A stretch of DNA of 48,742 nt from Thermus caliditerrae (lineage in GTDB: Bacteria; Deinococcota; Deinococci; Deinococcales; Thermaceae): assembly GCF_021462525.1 (NCBI RefSeq), contig NZ_JAKEDT010000020.1, positions 1 through 48,742 on the forward strand, given 5' to 3'. The number at the start of each line of letters is the position of its first letter. The first letter of the stretch is position 1. Of the stretch, positions 1 to 9,319 are shown piece after piece. The translations under genes were made by a program, and so were the position numbers. The notes beneath the pieces were generated by a model that searched no databases, was not told the DNA's origin, and worked only from the letters and a program-made list of their open reading frames with translations.

Positions 1-345
1 GGATACCGGGGGGAGGATGCTCCGGGCGTACGTTCACCCGGCCAACGAACACGACAAGTGGGGCGGGAAAGCGGTTTTGGAGGGGATGGACCTTGGTCTG
101 TGGCCGAGGGTGAGGAAGGTGTATGGGGACTGGGGCTACCGGGGCCTAAGGGGCTTTTTGGAGGCTCTTGGGTTAGAGCTGGAGGTGGTGGCCCATCCTT
201 ACGCCGGGGTGCGGGGGGTGTGGGTGCGGGAGGGGGAGGAGGTGCCGGAGCTTCCCCGGGTAGAGGGCTTTAAGCCGTTGCCCAAGCGGTGGGTGGTGGA
301 GCGGACGTTTGCGTGGTTGGGGAGGAACCGGAGGTTGAGCAAGGA

Positions 346-354
346 TTACGAGCA
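346..354 (+). repeat. Target-site duplication, left copy
   Basis: TTACGAGCA occurs here and again at 1586-1594, directly flanking the nested element. Because the termini begin with A-rich bases the duplication could be 8 or 9 bp. Confidence 0.85.
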
Positions 355-1585
355 AAAGTTTTCACCCCCCGTTTCCTTAGGCCTCCCAAGGGACACCGTA
401 GCCCCCCTCCTTGCACAGGAGCCGGTCACTACGGTATCCCTACCGGGTGCTCCAACCGGTACCTGAAAGTCTATCACCCTTCCGGCTCGGCTACCTGGCA
501 GGCTTGCTCCTATCCCACCGCAAAACCGTCCACGCCATGTGGGAAGAAGGCTACCTCCCCTCCTCCCCAAGCTACGCCTCCACCCTCCTGGCCCTTAACC
601 CCCATCCCTACGCCCCCGGCTGGCACCAAAGGCTCCTCGCCGCCCCCAAAGGCGCCTACCTGGCCATAGACCTCATGCCCACCCCCCACACTGGCCCCGC
701 CATCCAAGGCTTGGGCCAGGTCTACAACCCCGCCGCCAAGGCTACCCGCCTCGGCCACCTCTTCCTCTCCTCCGTCCTGGTCTTCCCGGGAAAGGACCCC
801 TACCCCCTGGCCCTCAAGCCCCACCCCGTCCCCGGGATGGAAACCCCAGACTACCCCCTCAAGACCCCCTCCGAAGCCCTGTTGGATGAGGTCTTTGACC
901 TTCTGGCGGTCCATCCCCAGGTGGACCTCAAGGGAGTGGTGGCCGACGCCCAGTTCAGCTCAGGGCTGACCTTGAGGTCCCTCCTGCGGGCGGGCATTCC
1001 CTTTGTGGGCAGGATGCGGAGCCGGGTGAAGGTGGTGCTGCTGGAAGAGGGGGCAGAGGGGGAGGAGGAGGAAGGGGAGGTGGTCCCGGTGGGGGAGGTT
1101 TTGCAGCGCTATCCGCCGGGGAGGGCCCGGTACTACCGGCGGTTTGGGCTGTACGCCAAGCGGGTGCGGGTGGTGTGGCCTGGGGTGGGGCGGGTGGACA
1201 TGGTGCTAGTGCACAAGGCCCAGGGGGCGGGGTGGCGGCGGTGGGTTTTGGTGTCCACGCTGGGGGGTGGGGTACAGGAGGTGCTGGAGGCTTGGACGTT
1301 GCGGTGGAAGGTGGAGGTGGTGCACCGGCTGTTCAAGGGGAACCTGGGGCAAGGGAGGAGCCAGGCGCGGGGGTATGCGGTGCAGCTGGCCCACAGCGAG
1401 TTGGTGGTGCAGGCGTTTCACGAGGTGCGGCGGGTGCGGGAGGAGAGGCCGGGGCTGATGTGGCGGCATGCGCAGCGGGAGGCGGGGAGGAGGTTCAGAG
1501 AAGCCTTGTTGACCGGGCCTCAGGCCACCTCACCCCCTAGGAGGCTCGCTCGGAAGGAGGGTGGGACGTAGGGAGAAAAGTTTTG
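355..1585 (+). mobile_element. Nested insertion sequence of the IS4 superfamily, about 1231 bp
   Basis: The element sits between two copies of TTACGAGCA. Its ends form an imperfect inverted repeat: left AAAAGTTTTCACCC (from 354) against right AAAACTTTTCTCCC (reverse complement from 1584), 12 of 14 matching. It carries one full-length transposase gene. Near-identical ends, an intact gene and an undecayed target duplication point to a recent insertion. IS4-family elements make longer duplications (about 9-12 bp) than many relatives, which fits 8-9 bp here. Confidence 0.87.
411..1571 (+). CDS. IS4-superfamily DDE transposase (intact)
   Basis: A 386-residue transposase that should cut and join the ends of the surrounding element. 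Candidate catalytic residues are Asp87 (AIDLMPTPHTG), Asp179 (VVADAQFSS) and Glu302. Glu302 lies in W295-x2-R298-x3-E302-x6-K309, the Y-R-E-K signature of the IS4 superfamily with Trp in the Tyr position. A Glu-rich insert lies at residues 212-224. The start is the TTG at 411, the first possible one in frame; there is no clear ribosome binding site and an ATG at 538 would delete about 42 residues. It ends 14 bases before the right end of the IS. The gene has no internal stop or frameshift, so it is probably functional. Confidence 0.82.
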   Translation: MHRSRSLRYPYRVLQPVPESLSPFRLGYLAGLLLSHRKTVHAMWEEGYLPSSPSYASTLLALNPHPYAPGWHQRLLAAPKGAYLAIDLMPTPHTGPAIQGLGQVYNPAAKATRLGHLFLSSVLVFPGKDPYPLALKPHPVPGMETPDYPLKTPSEALLDEVFDLLAVHPQVDLKGVVADAQFSSGLTLRSLLRAGIPFVGRMRSRVKVVLLEEGAEGEEEEGEVVPVGEVLQRYPPGRARYYRRFGLYAKRVRVVWPGVGRVDMVLVHKAQGAGWRRWVLVSTLGGGVQEVLEAWTLRWKVEVVHRLFKGNLGQGRSQARGYAVQLAHSELVVQAFHEVRRVREERPGLMWRHAQREAGRRFREALLTGPQATSPPRRLARKEGGT

Positions 1586-1594
1586 TTACGAGCA
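1586..1594 (+). repeat. Target-site duplication, right copy
   Basis: Second copy of TTACGAGCA; the interrupted IS5 transposase frame resumes at base 1595. Confidence 0.85.
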
Positions 1595-1774
1595 GCATCC
1601 TTCCGTCAGTGAGGCGTGGTTGTACTTGGGCATGCTACGCTTGCTGGTGAAGCGGCTGGCGAGGGCCGCGTAAGGTGAGGTGGGGGACTTTTACGACAGC
1701 CTCTTATACCCTTTTCCCCTGAACCCTTCGCTCCCTCCCCTTGGCGGAGGCCCTGGGTACCCTTTCGCCGGGGT

Positions 1775-1801
1775 CCCCACGCGGACTTTGTCCGCGTGGG
1801 G
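1775..1801 (-). terminator. Perfect 12-bp hairpin after the sensor kinase gene
   Basis: CCCCACGCGGAC, a TTT loop and GTCCGCGTGGGG make a perfect 12-base-pair stem five bases beyond the kinase stop codon. There is no T run, which is common for GC-rich Thermus terminators. It may also shield lepA/kinase from transcription out of the insertion sequences. The rest of 1674-1774 shows nothing I can assign. Confidence 0.65.
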
Positions 1802-1806
1802 TGGCA

Positions 1807-2790
1807 TTAGAGCTCCCTGGCGGAGGGGAGTTCCAGGCGCAAGCACGCCCCTCCCAGGGAGCTTTGGCACGTTAATAGCCTTCCCCCGTGGGCCTCCGCT
1901 ACCCGCCCGGCGGTGTAGAGGCCGAGCCCGGCGCTTCCCCGGTTTGTCCCCCCTTGGCGGAAGGGCTGGGCCAGGGCCTCCAGGGGCAGGGGAAGTCCGG
2001 GGCCGTCGTCCTCCACTGCCAAAGCCCCTTCCTCCACCCTTACCCGCACGCGGTTTCTGGCGTGGCGCAGGGCGTTGTCCAGGAGGTTGGCCAGGGCGCG
2101 CTCCACCAAAAGCCGCTCCCCCCGGGCCAGCCCCGCCCCCTCCACCAAGAGGCCCACGCCCCGCCTGCTGGCCTCCTCCCGGTAGCGCAGGAGGAGGTCT
2201 TCTACTAGGGCCCTCAGGTTCAGGGTTTCCCGCTGGGGGGTGCGGGCCTCGAGGCGGGAAAGGGCCAGGAGGTTTTCCACAAGCCGGTAGGCTCGGGAGA
2301 GCTCTTCCTTGAGCTGGCCGAGAAGCTCTACCCTCCGCGCCCTGCCCAGGTGGTCCTCCTTCTCCAGGTACTCCAGGGCGCGGATGGCAGAGAGGAGGGG
2401 CGTCTTGAGGTCGTGGGCCAAGGCCCCGTAGAAGGCTTCCCGGGCCTCGAGGAGGTTCTGCAGCCTGGCTAGGAGCTCCTGGAAGCGGCGCCGCAGGAGG
2501 GCCACCTCCGCGGGTGGGGGTTCCTTGGGGGGCGGGAGCTGGAGGGCCTGCACCGGCCCTTCCTTGAGGGAGAGGTAGGTGAGGGCCCGGGTGAGCTCTT
2601 CTAGGGGCCTGAGGAGGCTCCTGGCCAGGAAAAAGCCCACCAGGGCGGAAACCAGGGCCAGGAGGAGGAGCCAAAGGAGGAGGGGAAGCCAGGGTCCCTC
2701 CCCCATAAGCCCCAGGGTGAGGGCCAGGACCAGGTTGGGCAGAAAGGCCAGAAGGGCGATGACCAGGGCCAGCCTTGCCCTAAGGCTCAT
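1807..2790 (-). CDS. Membrane sensor histidine kinase, apparently orphan
   Basis: A 327-residue two-component sensor kinase. Two membrane segments (about 5-29 and 34-57) enclose only a few outside residues, so the signal is probably sensed in or at the membrane. A HAMP-like linker (58-75) and coiled coil (95-120) lead to the H box ALAHDLKTP with phospho-acceptor His126. The N box [12 protein letters not shown] is at 233-244, the G1 box DDGPG at 261-265 and the G2 box SAGLGLY at 286-292. All boxes needed for autophosphorylation are present. The ATG at 2788-2790 lies inside the end of lepA (11-base overlap), so the two are co-transcribed and translationally coupled. No response regulator gene is next to it; downstream are only a hairpin and the insertion sequences. 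The partner and the signal are unknown. Confidence 0.88.
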   Translation of the reverse strand: MSLRARLALVIALLAFLPNLVLALTLGLMGEGPWLPLLLWLLLLALVSALVGFFLARSLLRPLEELTRALTYLSLKEGPVQALQLPPPKEPPPAEVALLRRRFQELLARLQNLLEAREAFYGALAHDLKTPLLSAIRALEYLEKEDHLGRARRVELLGQLKEELSRAYRLVENLLALSRLEARTPQRETLNLRALVEDLLLRYREEASRRGVGLLVEGAGLARGERLLVERALANLLDNALRHARNRVRVRVEEGALAVEDDGPGLPLPLEALAQPFRQGGTNRGSAGLGLYTAGRVAEAHGGRLLTCQSSLGGACLRLELPSAREL

Positions 2791-4597
2791 CCCGCCCCGC
2801 CGAGAGCACCGCCAGGAAGGCCTCCTGGGGCACCTCCACCTTGCCGATGGCCTTGAGCCGCTTCTTTCCCTCCTTTTGCTTTTCCAAAAGCTTCTTCTTT
2901 CGGGTCACGTCCCCGCCGTAGCACTTGGCCAAGACGTCCTTCCTGAGGGCCTTCACCGTGGCCCGGGCGATGATCTTGCCCCCGATGGCCGCCTGGATGG
3001 GCACTTCAAAAAGCTGACGGGGGATGACCTCGGCCAGCTTATCCACGATGGCCCGGGCCATGGGGTAGGCCTTCTCCCGGTGGGCGATGAAGGTGAGGGC
3101 GTCCACGGGCTCCCCGTGCACCAGGACGCTCACCTTGACCAAATCCCCAGGTTGGTAGCCGATCTGCTCGTAGTCCATGGAGGCGTAGCCCCGGGAAAGG
3201 CTCTTCAGGCGGTCGTGGAAGTCGTAGAGGATCTCGGCGAAGGGGGCCTCGTAGATGAGCTCTACCCGCTTCTGCGAGCCGGGGAGGTAGGTCATGTTTA
3301 CCAGGCGGCCCCGCTTTTCCTGGACCAGCTGCATGATGGCTCCCACGTACTCCTCGGGGGTGAAGAGGGTGAGCTTGACGTAGGGCTCCAGCACCTCCTC
3401 CACCTTGGTGGGGTCGGGGAGGTCGGCGGGGTTGTGGATCTCCACCTCTTCCCCGCTTTTCAGGCGCACCCGGTAGACCACGCTGGGGGCGGTGGCGATG
3501 AGCTCCAGGCCGAACTCCCGCTCCAAGCGCTCTTGCACGATCTCCGCATGGAGAAGCCCCAGGAAGCCGCAGCGGAAGCCGAAGCCCAAGGCGGTGGAGG
3601 TCTCCGGCTCGAAGGTGAGGGCGGCGTCGTTCAGCTTGAGCTTTTCCAGGGCGTCCCGGAGCTTGCCGTAGTCCCCGGAGTCCACCGGGTAGAGGCCGGC
3701 GAAGACCACGGGCTTGGCGGGGCGGAAGCCGGGGTAGGGGGCGTCGGTGGGGCGGTCGGCCAGGGTAATGGTGTCCCCCACCTGCACGTCGTGGATGTCG
3801 CGGATGGCGGCCACGAGCCAACCCACTTCCCCCGCGGTGAGTTCCTCCACCGGGACAAGCCCCTGCGGGGTGAAGACCCCCACCTTGTTCACCACGAACT
3901 CCTTCCCCGTGGACCAGACGCGGATGCGGTCTTCCGGGCGCACCCGGCCCTCGAAGAGGCGCAGATAGGGGATGACCCCCTGGTAGGCGTCGAAGAGGGA
4001 ATCGAAGATGAGGGCCTTCAAGGGGGCCTCGGGGTCGCCTTGGGGCGGGGGGATGCGCCGGACGATGGCCTCCAGGATCTCCTCCACCCCCTCCCCGGTC
4101 TTCCCCGAGGCGAAGATGGCCTCGTCCGCAGGCAGGCCCAGGACCTCCTCCACCTCGAGGGCCACCTCCAGGGGGCGGGCGTTGGGCAGGTCGATTTTGT
4201 TGATGACGGGGATGATGGTGTGCTCGTGCTCCATGGCCAGGTAAAAGTTGGCGATGGTCTGAGCCTCCACCCCTTGGCTGGCGTCCACCACCAGCAGGAC
4301 CCCCTCCACCGCCGCCAGGGCCCGGGAGACCTCGTAGGTGAAGTCCACGTGCCCGGGGGTGTCGATGAGGTTGAAGACGTAGGTCTCGCCGTCCTTGGCC
4401 CGGTAGTTCACCCGCACGGCGCTGGCCTTGATGGTGATGCCCCGCTCACGCTCCAGCTCCAGGGAGTCCAGGAACTGCTCCCGCATCTCCCGCTCGCTCA
4501 CCGCGTGGGTCATCTGCAGGATGCGGTCGGCCAGGGTGGACTTCCCGTGGTCCACGTGGGCGATGATGGAGAAGTTGCGGATGCGGCGGCTATCCAT
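2780..4597 (-). CDS. lepA: Elongation factor 4 (LepA), ribosome-associated GTPase
   Basis: LepA/EF4 binds stalled or incorrectly translocated ribosomes and acts in translation or ribosome assembly under stress. The 605-residue product starts [20 protein letters not shown], with the G1 P-loop [10 protein letters not shown]3 DTPGHVDF, G4 NKIDLP, then the EF-G-like domains and the LepA-specific C-terminal part ([21 protein letters not shown]). Length matches the family (about 600). Two ATGs are possible, 4606 and 4597; neither has a good Shine-Dalgarno. I chose 4597 because a TTGACT/GACGAT promoter places the transcript start at about that ATG. The start codon of a sensor kinase lies inside the 3' end. 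It is divergent from the acyl-CoA dehydrogenase operon. Confidence 0.95.
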   Translation of the reverse strand: MDSRRIRNFSIIAHVDHGKSTLADRILQMTHAVSEREMREQFLDSLELERERGITIKASAVRVNYRAKDGETYVFNLIDTPGHVDFTYEVSRALAAVEGVLLVVDASQGVEAQTIANFYLAMEHEHTIIPVINKIDLPNARPLEVALEVEEVLGLPADEAIFASGKTGEGVEEILEAIVRRIPPPQGDPEAPLKALIFDSLFDAYQGVIPYLRLFEGRVRPEDRIRVWSTGKEFVVNKVGVFTPQGLVPVEELTAGEVGWLVAAIRDIHDVQVGDTITLADRPTDAPYPGFRPAKPVVFAGLYPVDSGDYGKLRDALEKLKLNDAALTFEPETSTALGFGFRCGFLGLLHAEIVQERLEREFGLELIATAPSVVYRVRLKSGEEVEIHNPADLPDPTKVEEVLEPYVKLTLFTPEEYVGAIMQLVQEKRGRLVNMTYLPGSQKRVELIYEAPFAEILYDFHDRLKSLSRGYASMDYEQIGYQPGDLVKVSVLVHGEPVDALTFIAHREKAYPMARAIVDKLAEVIPRQLFEVPIQAAIGGKIIARATVKALRKDVLAKCYGGDVTRKKKLLEKQKEGKKRLKAIGKVEVPQEAFLAVLSAGRDEP

Positions 4598-4604
4598 CCT
4601 TTCC

Positions 4605-4633
4605 ATCGTCCGGGGAAGGAAGGGCAAAGTCAA
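4605..4633 (-). promoter_or_regulatory. Candidate lepA promoter (leaderless)
   Basis: On the minus strand TTGACT (4633-4628) and GACGAT (4610-4605) are separated by 17 bases, and seven bases separate the -10 box from the ATG at 4597. The -35 box is good and the -10 box poor. Confidence 0.45.
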
Positions 4634-4699
4634 GCTGCCCTGTCCACGCCCTGTTCCTGGAGGCGTTGGCGGGAGGAGGGGAGCTTGAGTCAAGTGGCC

Positions 4700-4728
4700 T
4701 TGTGCGGCCCCCGACCGCCGGGTATGCT
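4700..4728 (+). promoter_or_regulatory. Promoter of the acyl-CoA dehydrogenase operon
   Basis: TTGTGC (4700-4705) and TATGCT (4723-4728) are 17 bases apart. The predicted start near 4735 leaves a very short leader with AGGAGG at 4735-4740, five bases before the TTG start codon at 4746. Confidence 0.65.
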
Positions 4729-4745
4729 TGGGCCAGGAGGTTCCC

Positions 4746-5864
4746 TTGAACCTGGAGCATTCCCTGCGGGAGCTGGCCCGGCGCTTCGCCCGGGAGCGGG
4801 TGCTGCCCGAGGCCTCCCGCCTGGACCGGGAGGCCCGCTTCCCTCGTGCCCTCTTCCAGGAGGCGGCGGCGCTTGGCTTCCCCACCCTTGTGGTGCCGGA
4901 GGTCTGGGGCGGGGCGGGCCTGGGCCCCACGGCTTTGGTCTTGGTGGCCGAGGAGCTGGCTTATGCCTGCACCGGGGCGGCGGCGGCCTTGCTCCTCAAC
5001 AACCTGGTGGCGGACGCCCTCCTCCTTTCGCAAAGCCACTACGCCCAGGGTTTCCTTCCCCGGCTCAAGGGGGAGGTGGCCGCCTACGCCCTCACCGAGC
5101 CCCAGGCGGGTTCGGACGTGGCCGCCATCCGCACCCGAGCGGAAAGGGTGCCGGGAGGCTACCGCCTCTACGGGCGGAAGACCTGGATCAGCCACGCCCC
5201 CGAGGCGGCCTTCTTCGTGGTCTTCGCCAAGGTGGCGGAGGGGAGGGAGGGGATCGCCGCCTTTCTGGTGGAGCGGGGGGAAGGGGTGGAGGTGGGGCCT
5301 CCCTTGCCCAAGCTGGGGCAGAAGGCCTCCCCGGCGGCGGAGGTGGCTCTGGAAGGGGTTTTTGTGCCCGAGGAGGGCCTCATCGCCCGGGAGGGTTTCC
5401 GGCTCGCCATGCGGGTCTTCGACCGCTCCCGGCCCATGGTGGCCGCCTTGGCGGTGGGGCTTTTGCAGAGGGCTTTGGACGAAGCCCTGGCCTACGCCGC
5501 CATGCGGGAAGCCTTCGGCAAGCCCCTTTGGGAGCATGAGGGGGTGGGGTTTAAGCTTTCGGAGATCTTCATGGACCTCGAGGCCGCCCGCCTCCTCACC
5601 CTGAAGGCTGCCGAACTGGCGGAACGAGGCGAGGAGAACGCCTTGGAGGCAGCCGCAGCCAAGGCCTTTGCCGCCGACGCCGCGGTGCGGGGGGTTTCCG
5701 AGGCCCTCCAGGTCTTCGGGGGCAACGGCTACAGCGAGGAGTACCCCCTGGCCAAGCTCTACCGCGACGCCAAGGTGCTCCAGATCTACGAGGGCACCTC
5801 GGAGATCCAGAGGCTCATCGTCCTGCGGGAACTGGTGCGGAGGAAGGTATGGGAGAGCCGGTGA
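4746..5864 (+). CDS. Acyl-CoA dehydrogenase
   Basis: FAD enzyme that oxidises an acyl-CoA to the trans-2-enoyl-CoA and passes electrons to electron-transfer flavoprotein. The 372-residue protein has the N-terminal helical domain, [11 protein letters not shown] and KTWISHA in the FAD/acyl binding beta domain, and the C-terminal helical domain with [11 protein letters not shown] and [12 protein letters not shown], whose Glu in YEGT is in the place of the catalytic base of medium-chain dehydrogenase. An upstream TTG at 4728 is also in frame but overlaps the -10 box; the TTG at 4746 has AGGAGG five bases before it and is preferred. It overlaps the thiolase start by 16 bases. Chain length and branching preference cannot be read from the sequence. 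Confidence 0.92.
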   Translation: MNLEHSLRELARRFARERVLPEASRLDREARFPRALFQEAAALGFPTLVVPEVWGGAGLGPTALVLVAEELAYACTGAAAALLLNNLVADALLLSQSHYAQGFLPRLKGEVAAYALTEPQAGSDVAAIRTRAERVPGGYRLYGRKTWISHAPEAAFFVVFAKVAEGREGIAAFLVERGEGVEVGPPLPKLGQKASPAAEVALEGVFVPEEGLIAREGFRLAMRVFDRSRPMVAALAVGLLQRALDEALAYAAMREAFGKPLWEHEGVGFKLSEIFMDLEAARLLTLKAAELAERGEENALEAAAAKAFAADAAVRGVSEALQVFGGNGYSEEYPLAKLYRDAKVLQIYEGTSEIQRLIVLRELVRRKVWESR

Positions 5865-7003
5865 TCCTCGAGGCGGTGCGCACCCCCATCGGCAAGCGGA
5901 ACGGGGCTTTAAGGGCGTGGCGGCCCGATGCCCTTTACGCCCGGGTCTTGGATGCCCTCCTAGAGCGGACGGGGATCGACCCCCACCTCATCGGGGACGT
6001 GGTCACGGGGTGTGTGACCCAAACCGGGGAGCAGGGGGCCAACGTGGGCCGGCTGGCCGTCCTCCTCTCCCGCCTGCCCCAGGAGGTCCCTGCGGTAAGC
6101 CTAAACCGCATGTGCGGCTCCAGCCAGCAGGCCATTCACTTCGCCGCCCAGGCCATCGCCGCCGGGGACCTGGACTTCGCCATCGCCGGAGGGGTGGAGA
6201 GCATGACCCGATGCCCCATGTTCTCCGACATCGGGGGCGGCTTCCACACCTTGAACCCTGCCCTTTTCCGGCGTTATGAGCTCGTCCACCAAGGGGAAAG
6301 CGCGGAACGCATCGCAGAGAAGTATGGCCTCTGCCGGGAGGAGCTGGACGAGTGGGGCTACCTCTCCCACAGGCGGGCGGCCCGGGCCATCCAGGAGGGG
6401 CGCTTCCGGGACCAGATCCTTCTCCTGGAGGGGGTGGATGGGGAGGGAAGGCCTTTCCTGCTGGACCGCGACGAAGGGGTGCGTTTCGACGTGGACTACG
6501 AGCGGATGCTGGCCTTGAAGCCCGTCTTCCGGGAGGACGGGGTGGTGACCGCCGGCAACTCCAGCCAGATCTCCGACGGGGCGGCGGCCCTCCTCCTGGG
6601 GGACCGGGAGAAGGCCCAGGCCTTGGGCCTTCGCCCCCGGGCCCGCTTCCTCGCCCGGGTGGTGGTGGCGGGGGACCCCACCCTGCAGCTTCTGGAGGTG
6701 ATCCCCGCCACGAGGAAGGCCCTGGAGCGGGCCGGGCTTTCCCTCAAGGACATCGACGTCATCGAGATCAACGAGGCCTTCGCCAGCGTGGTCCTGGCCT
6801 TCCTGCGGGAGCTTGGCCCCGACCCGGAGAGGGTGAACCCCAACGGCGGGGCCATCGCCCACGGCCACCCCTTGGGGGCCACGGGGGCGGTCCTCATGAC
6901 CAAGCTCCTCCACGAGCTGGAACGCACCGGGGGGGAGTTCGGCCTGCAGGTGATGTGCATCGGCCACGGTCAAGCCACGGCCACCATCATCCAACGGATC
7001 TAG
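5849..7003 (+). CDS. Acetyl-CoA acetyltransferase / 3-ketoacyl-CoA thiolase
   Basis: Thiolase of 384 residues that cleaves 3-ketoacyl-CoA with CoA to acetyl-CoA (or propionyl-CoA) and a shortened acyl-CoA, or runs backwards. The nucleophilic Cys is in SLNRMCGSSQQAI, the NEAF motif in INEAFASVV, the His in NPNGGAIAHGHPLGATG, and the second Cys in MCIGHGQA. All four catalytic motifs are intact and length is normal for a degradative thiolase. The ATG lies within the end of the dehydrogenase gene, and the short-chain dehydrogenase begins nine bases after its stop, so this is the second gene of a four-gene operon. Confidence 0.93.
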   Translation: MGEPVILEAVRTPIGKRNGALRAWRPDALYARVLDALLERTGIDPHLIGDVVTGCVTQTGEQGANVGRLAVLLSRLPQEVPAVSLNRMCGSSQQAIHFAAQAIAAGDLDFAIAGGVESMTRCPMFSDIGGGFHTLNPALFRRYELVHQGESAERIAEKYGLCREELDEWGYLSHRRAARAIQEGRFRDQILLLEGVDGEGRPFLLDRDEGVRFDVDYERMLALKPVFREDGVVTAGNSSQISDGAAALLLGDREKAQALGLRPRARFLARVVVAGDPTLQLLEVIPATRKALERAGLSLKDIDVIEINEAFASVVLAFLRELGPDPERVNPNGGAIAHGHPLGATGAVLMTKLLHELERTGGEFGLQVMCIGHGQATATIIQRI

Positions 7004-7012
7004 GGGTGGACC

Positions 7013-7744
7013 ATGGAACGAAGCGCCTTGGTAACGGGTGGGGCCTCGGGGCTTGGACGGGCCGCAGCCCTGGCCCTAAGGGATAGGGGCTACAGGGTGG
7101 TGGTCTTGGACCTCAGGCGGGGGGAGGCTCCCGGCCTCCAGTACCTGGAGGGGGATGTGGCCCGGGAGGAGGATGCTAAGCGGGCGGTGGAGCTCGCGGC
7201 CTCCCAGGCTCCTCTCTTCGCCGTGGTGAACGCGGCGGGGATCGGCCTGGCCCGCAAGATTTTGGGCCGAGAAGGCCCCCACGACCTGGAGGGCTTCCGC
7301 CGGGTGGTGGAGGTGAACCTCTTGGGCACCTTCAACGTGTTGCGTCTGGCGGCTTGGGCCATGCGGGAGAGCCCTCCCGACGCCGAGGGGCAGCGGGGAG
7401 TCATCGTGAACACCGCCAGCGTGGCGGCTTTTGAGGGCCAGGTGGGCCAGGCGGCCTACGCCGCCAGTAAGGGGGGCGTGGTGGGCCTCACCCTTCCCGC
7501 CGCCCGGGAGCTGGCGGACTGGGGCATCCGGGTGGTGACCGTGGCCCCAGGCCTCTTCGATACCCCCCTCCTTCAAGGGCTTCCTGAAAAGGCCAAGGCC
7601 TCGTTGGCGGAACAGGTGCCCTTCCCTAAGCGCCTGGGCCGGCCAGAAGAGTACGCCCTGTTGGTCCTCCACATCCTGGAAAACCCCATGCTGAACGGGG
7701 AGGTGATCCGCCTGGATGGCGCCCTGCGCATGGCCCCCAGGTAA
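7013..7744 (+). CDS. Short-chain dehydrogenase, 3-hydroxyacyl-CoA dehydrogenase type II-like
   Basis: NAD-dependent SDR of 243 residues. The cofactor motif is TGGASGLG near residue 8, an Asp (VVVLDLR) after the second strand favours NAD over NADP, NAAG is present, and the catalytic Ser and YAASK are in NTASVAAF and AAYAASKGG. The overall pattern ([33 protein letters not shown]) is that of 17-beta-HSD10-like enzymes, which oxidise 3-hydroxyacyl-CoA including 2-methyl-3-hydroxybutyryl-CoA. In this operon it would supply the ketoacyl-CoA for the thiolase. Its end overlaps the start of the next gene by 29 bases. Confidence 0.87.
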   Translation: MERSALVTGGASGLGRAAALALRDRGYRVVVLDLRRGEAPGLQYLEGDVAREEDAKRAVELAASQAPLFAVVNAAGIGLARKILGREGPHDLEGFRRVVEVNLLGTFNVLRLAAWAMRESPPDAEGQRGVIVNTASVAAFEGQVGQAAYAASKGGVVGLTLPAARELADWGIRVVTVAPGLFDTPLLQGLPEKAKASLAEQVPFPKRLGRPEEYALLVLHILENPMLNGEVIRLDGALRMAPR

Positions 7745-8549
7745 GGTTCTGGACCTGACCCGGCTGCTTCCCGGGCCCTTGGCGGGAAAGCTTCTTGGGG
7801 ATTTGGGTTTTCCCGTGGTCAAGGTGGAGCCTCCGCAAGGGGATCCCCTCAGGGACTGGGCCCCGGAGGCCTATCGCTTTTTGAACGGGGAAAAGGAGAT
7901 CCTGACCCTTGACCTAAAGAGGGGGAAGGATCGGGAGAGGTTGTTGGTCCTGGTAAGGGAAGCCGCCGTTCTCCTGGAGTCCAACCGCCCCGGGGTCATG
8001 GAGCGGCTGGGCCTCGGGCCTGAGGTGCTCCTTGGGGTCAACCCCCGCCTGGTCTACGCCCGGCTTCGGGGTTACCCGGATGTTCCCGACCCTGGCCATG
8101 ACCTCACCTATTTGGCGGAGGCGGGGCTTCTCGGGCGCTTTCCCTGGAGATCCTTCCAGTTTGCTGATCTGGCAGGCGCCTATGCCCTAGCCCTGGTGGC
8201 CTTAAAGGGGCTTCTCCTGGGGGGCGGGGTTTACGAGGTGGCCCTCTCCGAGGCGGTCAAGGCCGTGGCCTATCCCCCGATTCCCTTTCTGGATGGCTCG
8301 GTCCTTTGCTATGGGGTTTACCCTGCCCGGCAGGGGCAGGTGGCCTTGGCCGCCTTGGAGCCCCATTTCTGGGCCCGGTTTTGTGAGGAGGCAGGTCTAC
8401 CGGAGTTGCTTGCGGCGGCCTTCAGCCCGGCCAAGCCCGGCCTTGTGCCTTATGAGCGGCTACGGGCCTTCTTTCAAGGGAGGACCGCCCAAGAGTGGGA
8501 GGCCTGGGCCAAGGGGAAGGGGGTGCCCCTCCGGGCCGTGCGGGGCTAG
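7716..8549 (+). CDS. CaiB/BaiF family protein, alpha-methylacyl-CoA racemase-like, short
   Basis: Class III CoA-transferase fold, nearest in pattern to alpha-methylacyl-CoA racemase, which interconverts (R)- and (S)-2-methylacyl-CoA. The CoA-binding start [20 protein letters not shown] and [11 protein letters not shown] are present. [14 protein letters not shown] and [17 protein letters not shown] match the racemase segments that hold the catalytic His and Asp. At 277 residues it is clearly shorter than the usual 350-400; much of the small domain and C terminus is reduced. The ATG at 7716 is the only sensible start and overlaps the dehydrogenase by 29 bases. The stop overlaps that of the convergent dehydrogenase by four bases. 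Whether the small form is active is open. Confidence 0.75.
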   Translation: MAPCAWPPGKVLDLTRLLPGPLAGKLLGDLGFPVVKVEPPQGDPLRDWAPEAYRFLNGEKEILTLDLKRGKDRERLLVLVREAAVLLESNRPGVMERLGLGPEVLLGVNPRLVYARLRGYPDVPDPGHDLTYLAEAGLLGRFPWRSFQFADLAGAYALALVALKGLLLGGGVYEVALSEAVKAVAYPPIPFLDGSVLCYGVYPARQGQVALAALEPHFWARFCEEAGLPELLAAAFSPAKPGLVPYERLRAFFQGRTAQEWEAWAKGKGVPLRAVRG

Positions 8550-9301
8550 CGGGCGGTCCAGCCTAGGTCGATGGGGAAGACGGCGCCGGTGATGGCCCCC
8601 GCCTTCTCCGAGGCTAGGAAGAGGGCGAGCTCGGCCACCTCCTCGGGCTCGATGAGCCGCTTCACCGCCGCCTGGGCCAGGAAGACCTTCTCCACCACCT
8701 CGCTTTCCGGTATGCCCAGGGTGCGGGCCTGGTCGGCGATCTGGTTCTCCACCAGGGGGGTGCGCACGTAGGCGGGGGCGATGGCGTTCACCGTGACCCC
8801 GAAGGGCCCCGCTTCCAGGGCCACCGTCCGTGTGAGGCCGATGAGGCCGTGCTTGGCGGCGATGTAGGCGCTCTTGAAGGGGCTGGCCACCAGGCCGTGG
8901 ACGCTGGCGATGTTGAGGATCCGCCCCCAGCCCTTGGCCTTCATCCCGGGAAGGAGCGCCTTGGTGAGCTGGAAGGGGGCGGTGAGCATCACCTGGAGCA
9001 TCCTTTGCCAGGTTTCCAAGGGAAAGTCCTCCACGGGGTCGATGTGTTGGAAGCCGGCGTTGTTCACCAGGATGTCCACGCCGTACCGGGCCGCTTGCTC
9101 TCCCAGTTCCTCCACGGCCTTAGGGTCTCCTAGGTCCGCCTGGAGAAACACCCCGCCCAGTTCCGCCGCTAGGGCGGAGGCGTCCTTCACGTCGTGGACC
9201 AGCACCCTGGCCCCCTCCTGGGCGAAGGCCCGGGCGATGGCCAGGCCGATGCCGCTTCCGGCGCCGGTGATCAGCACGGTTCTGGGATGAACAGGGTTCA
9301 T
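8546..9301 (-). CDS. 3-hydroxybutyrate dehydrogenase (SDR)
   Basis: NAD-dependent enzyme interconverting (R)-3-hydroxybutyrate and acetoacetate. The 251-residue protein has [46 protein letters not shown] and TPLVENQI; the last four are hallmark segments of bacterial 3-hydroxybutyrate dehydrogenases and carry the Gln, His, Lys and Tyr used for substrate binding and catalysis. It is the last gene of the long minus-strand run, 18 bases after livF, with a GAGGT ribosome site. Its place behind an importer suggests that imported hydroxy acid, or a product of the pathway, passes through acetoacetate. Confidence 0.9.
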   Translation of the reverse strand: MNPVHPRTVLITGAGSGIGLAIARAFAQEGARVLVHDVKDASALAAELGGVFLQADLGDPKAVEELGEQAARYGVDILVNNAGFQHIDPVEDFPLETWQRMLQVMLTAPFQLTKALLPGMKAKGWGRILNIASVHGLVASPFKSAYIAAKHGLIGLTRTVALEAGPFGVTVNAIAPAYVRTPLVENQIADQARTLGIPESEVVEKVFLAQAAVKRLIEPEEVAELALFLASEKAGAITGAVFPIDLGWTAR

Positions 9302-9319
9302 GGGTACCTCTTGGGTATC

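Larger units (their letters stand above)
1..1673 (+). mobile_element. IS5-type insertion sequence, left part outside the window, split by a nested IS
   Basis: The window opens inside a transposase frame of the IS5 family and that frame resumes after a 1.2 kb insertion and stops at 1671-1673. The outer right terminus cannot be fixed; it should lie shortly after 1673, and 1674-1774 shows no gene. The element can no longer move by its own transposase unless the nested IS leaves precisely. The left end is missing only because the window starts there. Confidence 0.8.
2..1673 (+). pseudogene. IS5-family DDE transposase, interrupted by a second IS
   Basis: The frame starting at base 2 reads DTGGRMLRAYVHPANEHD, the usual strand around the first catalytic Asp of IS5-family transposases, then GDWGYRG and, near the C terminus, KRWVVERTFAWLGRNRRLSK, which holds the catalytic Glu region. 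It reads through to base 354, halfway into a CAG codon, and continues in the same frame at 1595 as HPSVSEAWLYLGMLRLL to a TAA at 1671. Removing 355-1594 restores one open frame with no base lost, so the split is a single clean insertion. The 5' part lies before the window. The family is clear; the subgroup (IS427/IS402-like) is a guess. Confidence 0.88.

Noticed and set aside
1691-2674. Second long minus-strand frame overlapping the sensor kinase
   Set aside because: Pro/Gly/Arg-rich shadow of the kinase gene in another frame.
2579-5539. Very long open frame (986 codons) on the plus strand across lepA
   Set aside because: It runs antisense to the whole of lepA, with composition typical of a GC-rich shadow frame and no recognisable domain.
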